Positions 1-11,700 are shown, numbered from the stretch's first letter. The stretch: 64,000 nucleotides of DNA from Latrodectus hesperus (GCA_037975125.1 JAJQOW010000014.1:19919484-19983483), one strand, 5' to 3'. Translations and numbers: made by a program. The notes: generated by a model not told the origin, from the letters alone.

Positions 1-525
1 GATAAAATTTCGGGACCTGACCGCACCACCCACCACCGAGTCCAACAAGGGGATGCAGACCAGCTGCACCAGTGCTAGCCAGGTCCTATACGCTCACAGT
101 ACATCCCTGAAGTGGCCTCCACCCTTAACGAGTCACCCAGTAGATGTACCGATCGCTTGATCCATAAAGCCGATTGATGTGCTGAGGACCACAACACACC
201 TCCCGTTTACCTGAAGCAGAGGCCAAAGCAATGTGTTGGTCTCTGGAGGCCTCAATTACCAGGATCCTCCTTTCCAGGGACACGGGTCTCCACGCACGGC
301 AAACACGTGGGTGATTTAGTCCCCAAGAGTAGCTAATAGCAACAGAGCGGCGAAAGCTACTCAAGGGGAGCCCTCAACCTCTTGCGAGGCAACCACAACT
401 GAGGGAGAAGAGGAAGAAAAAGCAGAAGAATAGAAGAGAGGAGAAAAGAAAGAAGAGGACAGATCACTAGGGTACCTCGGGATTGTGACACCCGTGTTTA
501 CCTGAAGAAGGTAAACCCCCTGAGG
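1..525 (-). mobile_element. Element A, 5' UTR only (I-group non-LTR retrotransposon)
   Basis: The stretch matches the 5' UTRs of the other copies in this window almost base for base (compare 16864-17397 and 49351-49884). On the minus strand it begins with CCTCAGGGGG at 525 and runs toward an ORF1 whose start codon would lie just left of position 1. The terminal palindrome is shorter here (two C instead of four or five). The right side abuts the interior of element B's ORF2, which fits an insertion of A into B in the same orientation. The left junction is outside the window, so no target-site duplication can be checked. Confidence 0.85.
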
Positions 526-1543
526 AGTAGCGAATCCAAGATTCTCTTTGACTCTGACGTCTAACTCTTCGAGCTTGAGCTTTGGCTCTTTTAAAAGCAA
601 CAAGATTCTCCGTAGTGGGATATCTTCGGAATATGTTCCATTGCTTCCTTTGTTTCTTATAGGAGAGTTGGCACTCTTCATTCCACCAAGGTTTCCGGTG
701 TTTATGTGGAATGATGGAATTTTTAGGGATAGCAATATCTGCAGCTCGGATTATTGTGTCGGTGACAGATTTAACAGCATCATCGATCACAACTGTCCTA
801 ATTCTTGTTTCACTTATCACAGCCAATTGCATGAAAAGCGTCCAATCGGCTCGACTGTACACATAATTAGGTGGGTTGTGACGCACACTATTACTTCCAG
901 CCTGAGACACGATTAGAGGGAAATGATCACTATTGTAGAGATCACTTCCGACAGCGAAATTCAGCAATGGCAGGAGTGATGGAGAACAAATAGCTAAGTC
1001 AAGAGAGTGAAACGTCCGTGTTGGTTCGTGGAAATAAGTTTTCTCGTCAGTATTCAGCAGACAGAGGCAATTGTCAGATATGAACTGCTCTATCTGACGA
1101 CCGCGAGAATTCGTATTTTCACTACCCCACAGAGTACTATGGCCATTAAAATCACCAAAGAGTACAAATGGAGCTGGGAGTTGGTCAACTAAATCGTCTA
1201 GTTCCTTTGCATTTACGACGTCTTGTGGTGGTAAATATAGGTTACATACAGTGATTAGACAGTTTACGTGAACTTTCACTGCTACAGCTTGTAGTGTAGT
1301 TCTTAGTTGATGTGCTGTACTTGCGTATGAGTTTGATGTGAATATACAAACTCCACCAGATACAGACGCATCACTATTATCCTTTCTGAAGCACTGAAAC
1401 CCACGCAGTTTGGTGTTTACAGCGGGCTTCAGGAATGTTTCCTGGAGAGCCACACATGCGGGGTTGTAGCGAGAGATAACAGATTTGACGTCGTCAATAC
1501 GAGAACGAAAACCTCGACAATTCCATGAAACAAAGGAAGTCAT
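526..1543 (-). pseudogene. Element B ORF2, 5' part (endonuclease domain), interrupted by element A
   Basis: This is the N-terminal part of the retrotransposon polyprotein, about 339 codons. It starts with a true ATG at 1543 (MTSFVSWNCRGFRS). Endonuclease (APE-like, EEP fold) motifs are complete: WNC, LQETF, GDFNGH, SRGRQIEQ, HSLDLAI and SDHFPL. The endonuclease nicks target DNA for target-primed reverse transcription. The frame then enters the PWW-containing linker before the RT and stops being homologous at 526, where A's 5' end begins. RT and RNase H are therefore absent here and are probably left of the window. The protein is clearly more diverged than the other copies, so B is its own subfamily. 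It is the only copy in which ORF2 has an obvious AUG. Confidence 0.85.
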
Positions 1544-1557
1544 TAATGGTGGAAATG

Positions 1558-2664
1558 TTATTCACCAGCGGTGCTCATTGGAGTCTCAGATGACTCCTCC
1601 AAACTATCAGCATCTGAGGGATACAGTTTGACCGTATCTTCATCCAATGTAAGTCTGGCTTTTCTTTCTGTCAAGGAAGACTTACGAGTGCCTTCCTTAG
1701 CTAGTTTTAATTTTTTTGCTTGTGACGATCTTGATTTAGCAAATGACAGTTTAGGAATAACAGTTGAAGACTTTGTCTCTTTCAATTTTGGAGATGGCTT
1801 TGTTAAAGGTTCTGAAATATCAGTTTGAGTGGAGCAAGATCTAGTGATTTTTTTAGTAACAGTCGCATAGCTGATACCTGGCTGTGGTGTACGTAAGGCG
1901 ACAATTCGTCGAGCCTCCGGATAAGGCACATTATTTTTGATTTTGATGGTAGTAATTTCTTTTTCCAACTGCCATGTTGGGCAAGATCGTGAATAGGCTG
2001 GATGGTCGCCTTTGCAGTTAACACAAACCTCTTTAGCATTGCAGGTAACACTATCGTGGCCAACGTCTGAACAACGGGCGCAAGTAAGTTTACCCCTGCA
2101 AGCTATTTTTGAATGGCCAAAACGTTGGCATTGAAAGCAGCGCAGCGGATTTGGTATATAAGGTCTTACAGAGCATCTCATATATGCAACTTTTATGTGT
2201 TGTGGCAAGTCTGGAGTGGTAAATGTCAAAATGAGGTGTTTTGTATTGATTGTTATGCCATCTCGATTAAGAGTTATTCGTTTCACAGCACATACTTTTT
2301 GAGATTTTAAGTTTTCAAGTATTTCATCAGTAGATGTATATATGAGATCTGCTGCTGAAATGACTCCTTTGGAAAAATTTAATGTCGTATGAGGTTGAGC
2401 CACCACTTCTACATTTCCAATTGATTTGAGTGATTGTATGAGTATTGCTTGTTTTTCAGAAGCAATCTCAACTAAAATATCACCTGATCGTAGTTTTCGA
2501 ATATTTTTGACTTCTCCTAGATAAGATGAAATGCTCTTTTCAATGAGAAAAGGAGAGACAAATTGGAAAGAACCACCTTCAGTTCTTTTAACAACAAAAA
2601 ACTTTGCATTTAACATAGGCAACTGTTGCTCCAAAGGGAGAGAAGAATTAGTAGTATTGTTCAT
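1558..2664 (-). CDS. Element B ORF1, Gag-like RNA-binding protein with CCHC knuckles
   Basis: An uninterrupted 368-residue frame starting at ATG (MNNTTNSSLP). The family role is to coat the element RNA and form the ribonucleoprotein that retrotransposes. The N-terminal half has an RRM-like region (KLRSGDILVEIAS) followed by a conserved basic stretch (CAVKRITLNRDG). Three zinc knuckles follow: CFQCQRFGHSKIAC, CARCSDVGHDSVTC and CVNCKGDHPAYSRSC, the last with the shorter C-x2-C-x3-H-x6-C spacing. The C-terminus is Lys/Ser-rich and ends in an acidic, Ser-rich tail. Sequence and length (368 against 378-379) set it apart from the C/H/K, F and I/L/N subfamilies. Its stop lies 14 bp before the ORF2 ATG, so there is no overlap as in other copies. 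Confidence 0.9.
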   Translation of the reverse strand: MNNTTNSSLPLEQQLPMLNAKFFVVKRTEGGSFQFVSPFLIEKSISSYLGEVKNIRKLRSGDILVEIASEKQAILIQSLKSIGNVEVVAQPHTTLNFSKGVISAADLIYTSTDEILENLKSQKVCAVKRITLNRDGITINTKHLILTFTTPDLPQHIKVAYMRCSVRPYIPNPLRCFQCQRFGHSKIACRGKLTCARCSDVGHDSVTCNAKEVCVNCKGDHPAYSRSCPTWQLEKEITTIKIKNNVPYPEARRIVALRTPQPGISYATVTKKITRSCSTQTDISEPLTKPSPKLKETKSSTVIPKLSFAKSRSSQAKKLKLAKEGTRKSSLTERKARLTLDEDTVKLYPSDADSLEESSETPMSTAGE

Positions 2665-3202
2665 GTAGCATATTATAAAATTCAGGGACTAGACGGCATC
2701 ACCCACCATGGAGCCCTACAAGGGGATGCAGCACATCAACTGCAACAATGCTAGTCAGTCCCTATACGCTCACGGTACATCCCTGAAGTGGTCTCCACCC
2801 TTAACGAGTCACCCAGTAGATGTACCGATCGCTTGATCCATAAAGCCGATTGATGTGCTGAGGACCACAACACACCTCCCGTTTACCTGAAGCAGAGGCC
2901 AAAGCAATGTGTTGGTCTCTGGAGGCCTCAATTACCAGGATCCTCCTTTCCAGGGACACGGGTCTCCACGCACGGCAAACACGTGGGTGATTTAGTCCTC
3001 AAGAGTAGCTAATAGCAACAGAGCGGCGAAAGCTACTCAAGGGGAGCCCTCAACCTCTTGCGAGGCAACCACACTGAGGGAGAAAAGGAAGAAAAAGCAG
3101 AAGAGTAGAGGAGAGGAGGAAATAAAGAAGAGGACAGATCACTAGGGTACCTCGGGATTGTGACACCCGTGTTTACCTAAAGAAGGTAAACCCCCTGAGG
3201 GG
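2665..3202 (-). promoter_or_regulatory. Element B 5' UTR, mosaic
   Basis: On the minus strand this begins with CCCCTCAGGGG next to element C's ORF2. From 3202 down to about 2783 it is nearly identical to the 5' UTRs of F, H and K. From about 2782 to 2665 it drops to roughly 80 percent by eye, in line with B's diverged coding regions. In this family group the 5' UTR carries the internal promoter; that role is inferred, not seen. The 5'-terminal hairpins are intact. Confidence 0.8.
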
Positions 3203-5583
3203 ATTAGAGATTGGTAAACTCGGAGGAGTGACGTGCGATCAGCACCCCAAGATGTGTTTGAAAGCACCTTGAGGATATTGAGTGATCGCTCACACTTCCT
3301 CCGCAGATATAATATATGCGGAAGAAAGGTTAATTTACGGTCAAATATCACTCCGAGGAATTTTACCTCACTGACTACTGGTATAGGTGTGTTGTTTATA
3401 CGAATAACGGGATCATTGTGGAGGCTAGTCTTCCTGCAGAAATGGACACAATTGCTCTTGCTAGGAGATAGTGTATGGCCATTCTCAGCACACCATGCAG
3501 CAATTTTATTTACAGATGTTTGTAATTGTCTCTCAATTAGATTCATGTTGGACCCTTCACAAGATATTTGCAGGTCATCAACGTACAAGGTACCATGCAC
3601 AGAAGGTGAAAGTTGATGAAGTATGCCACTGATATGAAGATTAAAAAGGGTGACACTTAAAATACTTCCCTGAGGAACACCTTCAGGTTGGTTAAAAGTA
3701 TTGGACAAAGACGTACCAATACGAACTTTAAAACCACGGGAGCGTAAAAAGTTTTGTATAAATATCGGCAAATTACCCCTAAAGCCAAAATCATACATCC
3801 TACGGAGAATTCCATATCGCCATGTACGGTCGTATGCCTTCTCGATGTCAAAGAAAATGGAGACCAGATGGTTCCTCCGCACAAAAGCATTGCGGATTTG
3901 GGTCTCCAAATATGTGATATTATCAAGAGTGGATCTCCTTTTACGGAAGCCACTCTGATTAATATGTATACATTTATTTGTTTCTAAGACATATACGAGA
4001 CGGGCGTTGACCATACGTTCGAGAGTCTTACACAAGCAACTCGTCAGAGCTATTGGTCGATAACTTGAAGGAACAGAAGGATCCTTACCAGCCTTAAGGA
4101 TCGGAATCACTATTGCTTCGCTCCAAAGTGATGGAAATTTGTTTTCAGTCCAGATCCTATTAAACAAAAACAGCAAGTTCAACAGGGAATCTGGACTTAA
4201 ATGGCGAAGCATTAGATAGCTGATTCCATCTGGTCCTGGGCTAGTATCATGGGCCTGCTGTAATGCTCTCTTCAATTCCAACATCCGAAATTCACAGTTG
4301 TAAGGCAAAGCTTGTCGATGGTTGAAACGAATTGGTGTTCGCTCAGCACGACTCTTTGTCCTTAAGAACGAAGGACTATAAGAGTCGTTGCTTGAGACGC
4401 TAGCAAAGGTTTCACCAAGGACGTTAGCGATGTCCTTAGGAGAAGAGTATATAGCAGCTCCGGATTTCAAAATAGGAATTGAAAATTCTCTATATATTCC
4501 ATTGGCTGCTTTCACTCTTCTCCACAACTGTTTACTGGATGTGGAAGAAGTTATTGATGATACATAGCGGGACCAAGATTCCTTCTGACTTCGACGACGA
4601 GCTCTGCGAGCTAATGCTTTTGCTCTCTTATAGGCGATAAGATTCTCCGTTGTGGGGTATCTTCTGAAGAGCCCCCATAACTTCCTCTGTTTCTTATAGG
4701 TGTTTTGACATTCATTATTCCACCAAGGTTTGCAACGCCTGTGTGATATAGAGGAACACTTTGGTATTGTTGCATCAGCTGCATTTATAATTGTTTCAGT
4801 GACTTTAGATACGGCATTATCTATATCATCGATCATAACCATTTCATTATCAACAACTGCCAATTGTGTAAATAACGTCCAATCTGCCCGACTGTACACG
4901 TAAGTAGGTAAGCGTTGTCTTACACTACTACCTCCAGTCTGGGAGATGACGAGAGGAAAATGATCGCTATTATGCAGATCATTTCCTACATTTAAATTTA
5001 ACAATGGCAGCAGAGATGGAGAACAGATGGCTAGATCGAGAGAATGAAACGTTCTTGTGGGTACATGGAAATATGTCTTCTCGTCGGTATTAAGCAGACA
5101 GAGACTATTATCTGAAATAAACCGCTCTATCTGCCGACCGCGAGAATTAGTATTATCATTTCCCCACAAAGAACTATGGCCGTTAAAGTCACCTAACAAC
5201 AGAAATGGTGTTGGCAGCTGATCAATTAATGCATCGAATTCCTCTTGGCGGATGACATCGTGTGGTGGCAAATACAAACTACAGACTGTCAACAAGCATG
5301 AAGTATGAATTCTTATAGCAACAGCCTGTAGAGTAGTATTCAATGGATGGGCAGTGCTGGGAAAAGTATTAGATGTTAATATACAAACACCTCCAGACAC
5401 TGCACCATCATCACCACAGTCCTTTCTAAAGCTTTTAAACCCACGCATGGAAAAGTAATTGCTAGACTTCAGGAATGTTTCCTGAAGTGCAACACATGCG
5501 GGGTTGTAGGCTGAAATTATAGACTTGATGTCATCATTATGAGAACGCAAACCATGGCAGTTCCAAGAAACAAAGGAAGTTAT
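3203..5583 (-). pseudogene. Element C ORF2, truncated by element B (endonuclease and most of RT)
   Basis: The frame opens at the AUA codon at 5581-5583, just after ORF1, and reads TSFVSWNCHGLRSHND with no AUG before the endonuclease core. Endonuclease motifs (LQETF, LLGDFNGH, SLDLAI, SDHFPL) are present. The RT follows with SPGPDGIS, FFDIEKAYD, GVPQGS and YVDD, then the thumb region up to LLRVYQSLI, where B's 5' end begins at 3202. RNase H and the 3' end are missing here and presumably lie left of the window. The endonuclease half matches K closely, while the RT 3' half matches H, so the copy looks mosaic. FRKGRS is FRKRRS here. Confidence 0.85.
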
Positions 5584-6716
5584 TGTTGAATTTGAAAAGC
5601 TCCTTTCCCGGAGCTGGAAGGCATGTCATCTGACATCTCCTCGAGCGATAGATCATCGTCCGAGGGATGTAATGAAACAGCGTCAGCCTCCAGGGTTAAG
5701 GCTTTACGGGTGGATATTGAGGGCCTAATATGGCCCTCTTTTGCAGATTTTAGTTTTAAAGCCTTTACGGCTTTAGATTTAGCAATCGGAGCTTTTCTAC
5801 GAATAGTCGATGTGGATGTTGATTTTGGCTTTTGTACAGATGTAGGGGGTAATTTAACAATCGGGAGTGAGAGAGCATCCGTTTGTGTACTAGTCGATCT
5901 GGTGACCTTGGCAGCAACAGTCGCATAGCTGATTCCTACTTGAGGTGTTCGAGCTGTAACAGCCCGTCTCGCCTCAGGATATGAACAGTTATTTTTAACT
6001 TTCGTGGTTGTGATCTCCTTCTCCAGTATCCAGATAGGACAACTTCTAGCGTAGGAGGGGTGGTCACCTTTACAGTTGACACACCTCTCCTTTGCAGTGC
6101 AGGACGAACTGTCGTGGCCAACTGCTGCGCAGCGAGCGCAAGTCAGTTTGCCTCTGCATGCCGCTTTAGAGTGACCAAATCTCTGGCACTGGAAACAACG
6201 CAAAGGATTTGGAATAAATGGCCTAACGGAGAGATGCATATACGCAGCATTAATATGCTGCGGTAGGTCTGGCGTCGCAAATGTCAGGATCAGATGTTTT
6301 GTGTTAATAACTTTATCATCTCTCCTGACAGTAATGCGTTTTACAGCGCAGACCTTTTGCTCTTTAAGATTTTCTAGTATCTCATCCGTAGGCGTGTTAA
6401 ACAAATCCTTCGCGGATATCACACCACGAGAAAAGTTAAGGTTTGTATGAGGCGAGACAGACACCTCAAGAGTAGCTAGCATATTCATATTTTCAATTAA
6501 ATTTGATTGTGTTTTTGAAGCAACTTCTACCATTAAGTCGCCAGAACGTAATTTTCTGATGCTCTTCACATCACCGATTGTGCCTTTAATAGCTTTTTGA
6601 ATGAGGAAAGGGGATACTGTATCAAAAGTACCCTCTTTTCGTTTGATTACATAAAATTGTGCATTCAAAATAGACAATGTGTGCTCCCGTGGGAGAATAG
6701 AAATGTTTGATTCCAT
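5580..6716 (-). CDS. Element C ORF1, Gag-like protein with three CCHC knuckles
   Basis: An intact 378-residue frame. The ATG at 6716 (MESNISILPREH) is preferred over an in-frame GTG farther upstream because it matches the ATG position of F, H, I and K. The RRM-like region (SIRKLRSGDLMVEV) precedes three knuckles (CFQCQRFGHSKAAC, CARCAAVGHDSSSC, CVNCKGDHPSYARSC), which bind element RNA in this family. The C-terminus is basic and then acidic and Ser-rich (LSLEEMSDDMPSSSG). Its TAA stop overlaps the AUA that opens ORF2. The 5' end of this element (7249) is complete, so ORF1 could still be expressed, but ORF2 is cut. Confidence 0.9.
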   Translation of the reverse strand: MESNISILPREHTLSILNAQFYVIKRKEGTFDTVSPFLIQKAIKGTIGDVKSIRKLRSGDLMVEVASKTQSNLIENMNMLATLEVSVSPHTNLNFSRGVISAKDLFNTPTDEILENLKEQKVCAVKRITVRRDDKVINTKHLILTFATPDLPQHINAAYMHLSVRPFIPNPLRCFQCQRFGHSKAACRGKLTCARCAAVGHDSSSCTAKERCVNCKGDHPSYARSCPIWILEKEITTTKVKNNCSYPEARRAVTARTPQVGISYATVAAKVTRSTSTQTDALSLPIVKLPPTSVQKPKSTSTSTIRRKAPIAKSKAVKALKLKSAKEGHIRPSISTRKALTLEADAVSLHPSDDDLSLEEMSDDMPSSSGKGAFQIQQ

Positions 6717-7249
6717 GAGTAAAATGGAAAATTCGGGACCTGACGGCACCACCCACCACCGAGTCCAACAAGGGGATGCAGACCAGCTGCACCAGTGCTA
6801 GCCAGGTCCTATACGCTCACAGTACATCCCTGAAGTGGCCTCCACCCTTAACGAGTCACCCAGTAGATGTACCGATCGCTTGATCCATAAAGCCGATTGA
6901 TGTGCTGAGGACCACAACACACCTCCCGTTTACCTGAAGCAGAGGCCAAAGCATTGTGTTGGTCTCTGGAGGCCTCAATTACCAGGATCCTCCTTTCCAG
7001 GGACACGGGTCTCCACGCACGGCAAACACATGGGTGATTTAGTCCCCAAGAGTAGCTAATAGCAACAGAGCGGCGAAAGCTACTCAAGGGGAGCCCTCAA
7101 CCTCTTGCGAGGCAACCACACTGAGGGAGAAGAGGAAGAAAAAGCAGAAGAGTAGAGGAGAGAGGATATTAAAGAAGAGGACAGATCACTAGGGTACCTC
7201 GGGATTGTGACACCCGTGTTTACCTAAAGAAGGTAAACCCCCTGAGGGG
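6717..7249 (-). promoter_or_regulatory. Element C 5' UTR
   Basis: Full-length 5' UTR of the family, beginning on the minus strand with CCCCTCAGGGG at 7249 and followed by the inverted repeat GTTTACC-7 nt-GGTAAAC. It abuts the RNase H coding region of element D. It probably holds an internal promoter, as is usual for such elements (inference). Confidence 0.8.
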
Positions 7250-8532
7250 TATTCACATGCTGAAGCACATAGTATATAGCAGTTGCTTCAGCAGTAAAGA
7301 TGGAGCAGGACGAATGTAGGCTGTAATTAAAATCTGTATTATTAATAAAAATTCCACAGCCCACATGTCCTGCTGTTTTAGAACCATCTGTGAATACAGG
7401 TTTATATGATTGATACTGACAGCGATGAGAAAAGTATAGCTGTTGAAAAACAATAGGTGTTGTGTCGGATTTTTTGAACTGAGCAAAGGTGTTTATAAAG
7501 GTATTTGTTGGTTCATACCAAGGTGGATAGAGAAATTGATCAATTGACTCTATCCGAACATCACATAGGTCTGTGAGCCAAAGATGTGATTTGGCTCTTG
7601 TGAGAAAAGGAGGGATGCTCAATGGCCGAGCATTATATAGTCTTTTAAGGGAGGCATTAGGTACCATGGAACGTAGTGGTTGGTCCTGGGTCGACATGAT
7701 TTTAATATAATAATTGAGAGACTGCTGCATTCGTCTCAGGTCTAACGGTAATTGATGACATATAACGTATAGACTCTGGACGGGGGATGTGCGGAAGGCC
7801 CCAGAGCATATTCTCAGAGCACAATGATGGACAGTGTCCAGTCTGCGTAAAACAGAAGACCTAGCGGATCCGTAAACAACACAACCGTAGTCTATGCGGG
7901 ATAAAATTAGTGATTGGTAAACTCGGAGGAGTGACGTGCGATCAGCACCCCAAGATGTATTTGAAAGCACCTTGAGGATATTGAGCGATCGCTCGCACTT
8001 CTTCCGCAGATATAATATATGCGGAAGAAATGTTAATTTACGGTCAAATATCACTCCGAGGAATTTTACCTCACTGACCACTGGTATAGGTGTGTTGTTT
8101 ATACGAATAACGGGATCACTGTGGAGGCTAGTCTTCCTGCAGAAATGGACACAATTGCTCTTGCTGGGAGATAGTGTATGGCCATTCTCAGCACACCATG
8201 CAGCAATTTTATTAACAGATGTTTGTAATTGTCTCTCAATTAAATTCATGTTAGACCCTTCACAAGATATTTGCAGGTCATCAACATACAGAGTACCATG
8301 CACAGGAGGTGAAAGTTGATGAAGTATGGTACTGATATGAATATTAAAAAGTGTGACACTTAAAATACTTCCCTGAGGAACACCTTCAGGTTGGTTAAAA
8401 GTATTGGACAAAAACGTACCAATACGAACTTTAAAACCACGGGAGCGTAAAAAGTTTTGTATAAATATCGGCAAATTACCCCTAAAGCCAAAATCATACA
8501 TCCTACGGAGAATTCCATATCGCCATGTACGG
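7250..8532 (-). pseudogene. Element D ORF2 fragment (RT and start of RNase H)
   Basis: A single open reading frame segment of ORF2. Reading from 8532 it begins inside the RT at TWRYGILRRMYDFG, just after the first catalytic aspartates, and carries GVPQGS, YVDD, the thumb and the connection. It enters RNase H (VFTDGSKTAGHVGCG, IFTAEATAIYYVL) and stops at 7250 where element C begins. The first RT aspartate motif and the distal RNase H residues are outside the fragment. The 5' boundary coincides with the TTGG tail of element E, so D looks like a 5'-truncated insertion at E's tail. The rest of RNase H is probably left of the window. Confidence 0.85.
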
Positions 8533-8760
8533 TTGGTTGGTTGGTTGGGTTTTATGGCGCAAGGTCCGAAATTGGACATGCTGCGTTAAAACTATGATTT
8601 CCATTTTTTATATATTGTTTATAAACCCAAGCAACATTAAAACTTTAAAAAATAAAAATAAATGTATATGATGTAATTAAAAACCTTAGATACATATAGA
8701 GACAGACACATAAATATATATAAAAAATATATATAAATAATACAAAATTTTAAAATTAAA
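8533..8760 (-). other. Element E 3' UTR with terminal hairpin and (CCAA)n tail
   Basis: Read on the minus strand this ends with the family's 3' hairpin (GTCC paired to GGAC inside a weaker GCGCC-type stem) and four CCAA units. A copy of the conserved element CCCAAGCAACATTAA (here read on the + strand) lies near 8620-8640. The body is AT-rich. The hairpin arm is mutated relative to F, H and K (GTTAAAAC instead of GCGCCAAG at 8573-8585), which should weaken it. Confidence 0.8.
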
Positions 8761-11700
8761 TCAAATATATGGTAAAAAACCTATTGCTCTTAAAAACGCA
8801 AATAGGTTTCCGTGGGGTGGATCTCCCAATAAATCACATAAAGTTAAAATATCTGTATTAAAAAAGTGTATACGTAAATGGTTAAAACATGAACATGAAA
8901 TTAAAATATGATGCACAGTATAAGGTTCATCACACGTTTCACACCAAGGATTTAATTCACTCAAAAACAAATGTCTATGGGTGAAACGTGTGTGTCCGAT
9001 ACGAAGGCGAGTCAATCTAACATCTGCACTTCGTAACGGTAAAACTGATAATGAGGTGAGGGATGAGAAAATGTTATGGAGTTTGTTTCCGACCTGCAAG
9101 TTCCATGATTCTTCCCATAGGGAACATATAAATCTTTTTATACCCTTTCTCACATCTGAGAGCGGAACCGATGGTAAAATTGGATCTTTAGCTGCCTTTG
9201 CAGCTGTATCCGCTCTCTCGTTTCCATCAAGACCTACATGACTTGGTACCCAACAAAATATTATTTTATATCCCTTGCCAGCAAGGGAATCCAATATTGA
9301 GAAAATTCTCGACACAACAGGATGACAAGTAACACTATTGTTTTTCAAGGCTTCAATAATACTCATGCTGTCAGTGTAAATACAAAATTCATGACAATCA
9401 TCTGTATTCACATGCTGAAGCGCGTAGCAGATGGCAGTTGCTTCAGCAGTAAAGACGGAGCAGGATGTATGTAGGCTGTAACTAAATGCTGTATTATTGA
9501 TAAAAACTCCACAGCCTACATGTCCTGCTGTTTTAGAACCGTCTGTGAATACAGATTTGTATGATTGATACTGACAGCGATGAAAAAAATATAGCTGTTG
9601 AAAAACAATAGGTGTTGTGTCAGATTTTCTGTAGTGAACAAAGGTATTGATAAAAGTATATGTTGGGTTATACCAAGGCGGATGAGCAAATTGATCTACA
9701 GACTCAATCCGAATATCATGTAGGTCTGTGAGCCACAGATATGATTTGGCTCTTGTGAGAAAAGGTGGGATGCTCATTGTTCGAGCATCAAACAGTCTTT
9801 TAAGAGAGGCATTAGGAATCATGGAACGTAATGGGTGATTCGGGGTCGACATAATTTTTGCATAAAAATTGAGAGATTGCTGCATTCGTCTCAGGTCTAA
9901 CGGTAGTTGTTCACAAACAGCATATAGACTCTGGACGGGTGATGAGCGGAAGGCGCCAGAACATATCCTCAAAGCAGAGTGATGAACTGTGTCCAGTCTT
10001 CGTAAAATAGAAGATCTAGCCGATCCATAAACAACACTTCCGTAGTCAATGCGGGATAAAATCAATGACTGATAAATTCGAAGTAGTGATGTGCGATCTG
10101 CACCCCAAGATGTATTTGACAACACCTTGAGGATATTAAGCGATCGCTCACACTTCTTCCGCAAATGTAAAATATGCGGAAGAAAGGTCAATTTTCTGTC
10201 AAAGATAATACCCAAGAATTTTATTTCATTGACTACTTGTATTGGAGTGTTGTTGATGTAAATTATTGGATCATTATGCAAGCTAGTCTTTCTACAGAAG
10301 TGGACACATTTACTCTTGCTTGGTGATAAGGTATGGCCATTCTCAGCACACCATGCAGCAAGTTTGTTAACTGCTGTTTGAAGTTGTCTCTCAATTAATC
10401 GCATATTAGACCCCTCGCATGATATTTGCAGGTCGTCTACAAACAAAGTACCATGTACGGATGATGGAAGCTGATGAAGAATGTTAGTGATGAAGAGACT
10501 AAAAAGTGTGACGCTTAAAATAGAGCCCTGAGGAACACCCTCAGATTGTGTAAAAGTATTGGAAGTATAGTTTCCAATACGTACTTTAAAACCAAGGGAG
10601 CATAAAAATTTTTGTAGGAATATCGGCAGATTACCCCGAATGCCAAAATCATATAATGTACGGAGAATTCCATATCGCCATGTACGGTCGTATGCCTTCT
10701 CGATGTCAAAGAAAATGGAGACCAGATGGTTCCTCCGAACAAAAGCATTGCGGATTTGGGTCTCCAAATACGTTATATTATCAAGAGTGGATCTCCCTTT
10801 ACGGAAGCCACTCTGATTGATATGTATACATTTATTTTTTTCTAAGACATATACGAGACGGGCGTTGACCATACGTTCGAGAGTCTTACATAAGCAGCTC
10901 GTCAGAGCAATTGGTCGATAATTTGAAGGATCTGATGGATCCTTACCAGCCTTTAGGACAGGAATCACTATTGCTTCTTGCCATAGAGATGGAAATTCAT
11001 TTTCCGTCCAGATCCTATTGAACAGGTAAAGTAAGTTCAACAGGGAGTCTGGACTCAAATGTTGAAGCATGAGATAACTGATTCCATCAGGTCCTGGACT
11101 GGTATTTTTGGCCTGCTGTAAAGCTTTCTTCAATTCAAACATTCCAAATTCGCAGTTGTACGGTAAATTTTGTCGATGGTTGAAGCGAGTTGGTACTCGC
11201 TCAGCACGACTCTTAGTCCTCATGAACGAAGGACTATAAGAGTTCGAGCTTGAGACGTTAGCAAATGCTTCACCAAGGACGTTAGCAATATCCGTAGGAG
11301 AAGAGTATATAGCAGCTCCGGATTTTAAAATAGGAATAGAAAATTCTCTATAAATTCCATTGGCTGCATTTACCCTTCTCCACAACTGCTTACTGGAAAT
11401 TGAAGATGTTATTGAAGATACATAGCAGGACCAGGATTCCTTCTGACTTCGACGACGAGCTCTGCGAGCTAGTGCTTTTGCTCTCTTAAAGGCGATAAGA
11501 TTCTCCGTTGTGGGGTACCTCCGAAATAACCCCCATAACTTCCTTTGTTTTCTATAAGTTTGTTGACATTCTTTGTTCCACCAAGGTTTGCAACGCCTGT
11601 GTGTTGTAAAGGAACTCTTAGGAATTGACGCATCAGCTGCATTCAATATTGCTTCGGTGACCTTATATATGGCATCATCAATATCATCGATCATAACCAT

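Noticed and set aside
125..364. A 79-codon open frame in the element 5' UTRs (also at 6848, 16996, 24511, 49482, 51252), possible upstream ORF
   Set aside because: It has no ATG (it begins with TTG), and in B and I the same region has an in-frame TGA (TCT TGA instead of TCT TGG). It reflects high nucleotide identity of the 5' UTRs.
3233..3616. Antisense open frames of about 127 codons over the RT region, repeated at 7936 and 20896
   Set aside because: They are shadows of ORF2 on the opposite strand; their repetition follows from copy identity.
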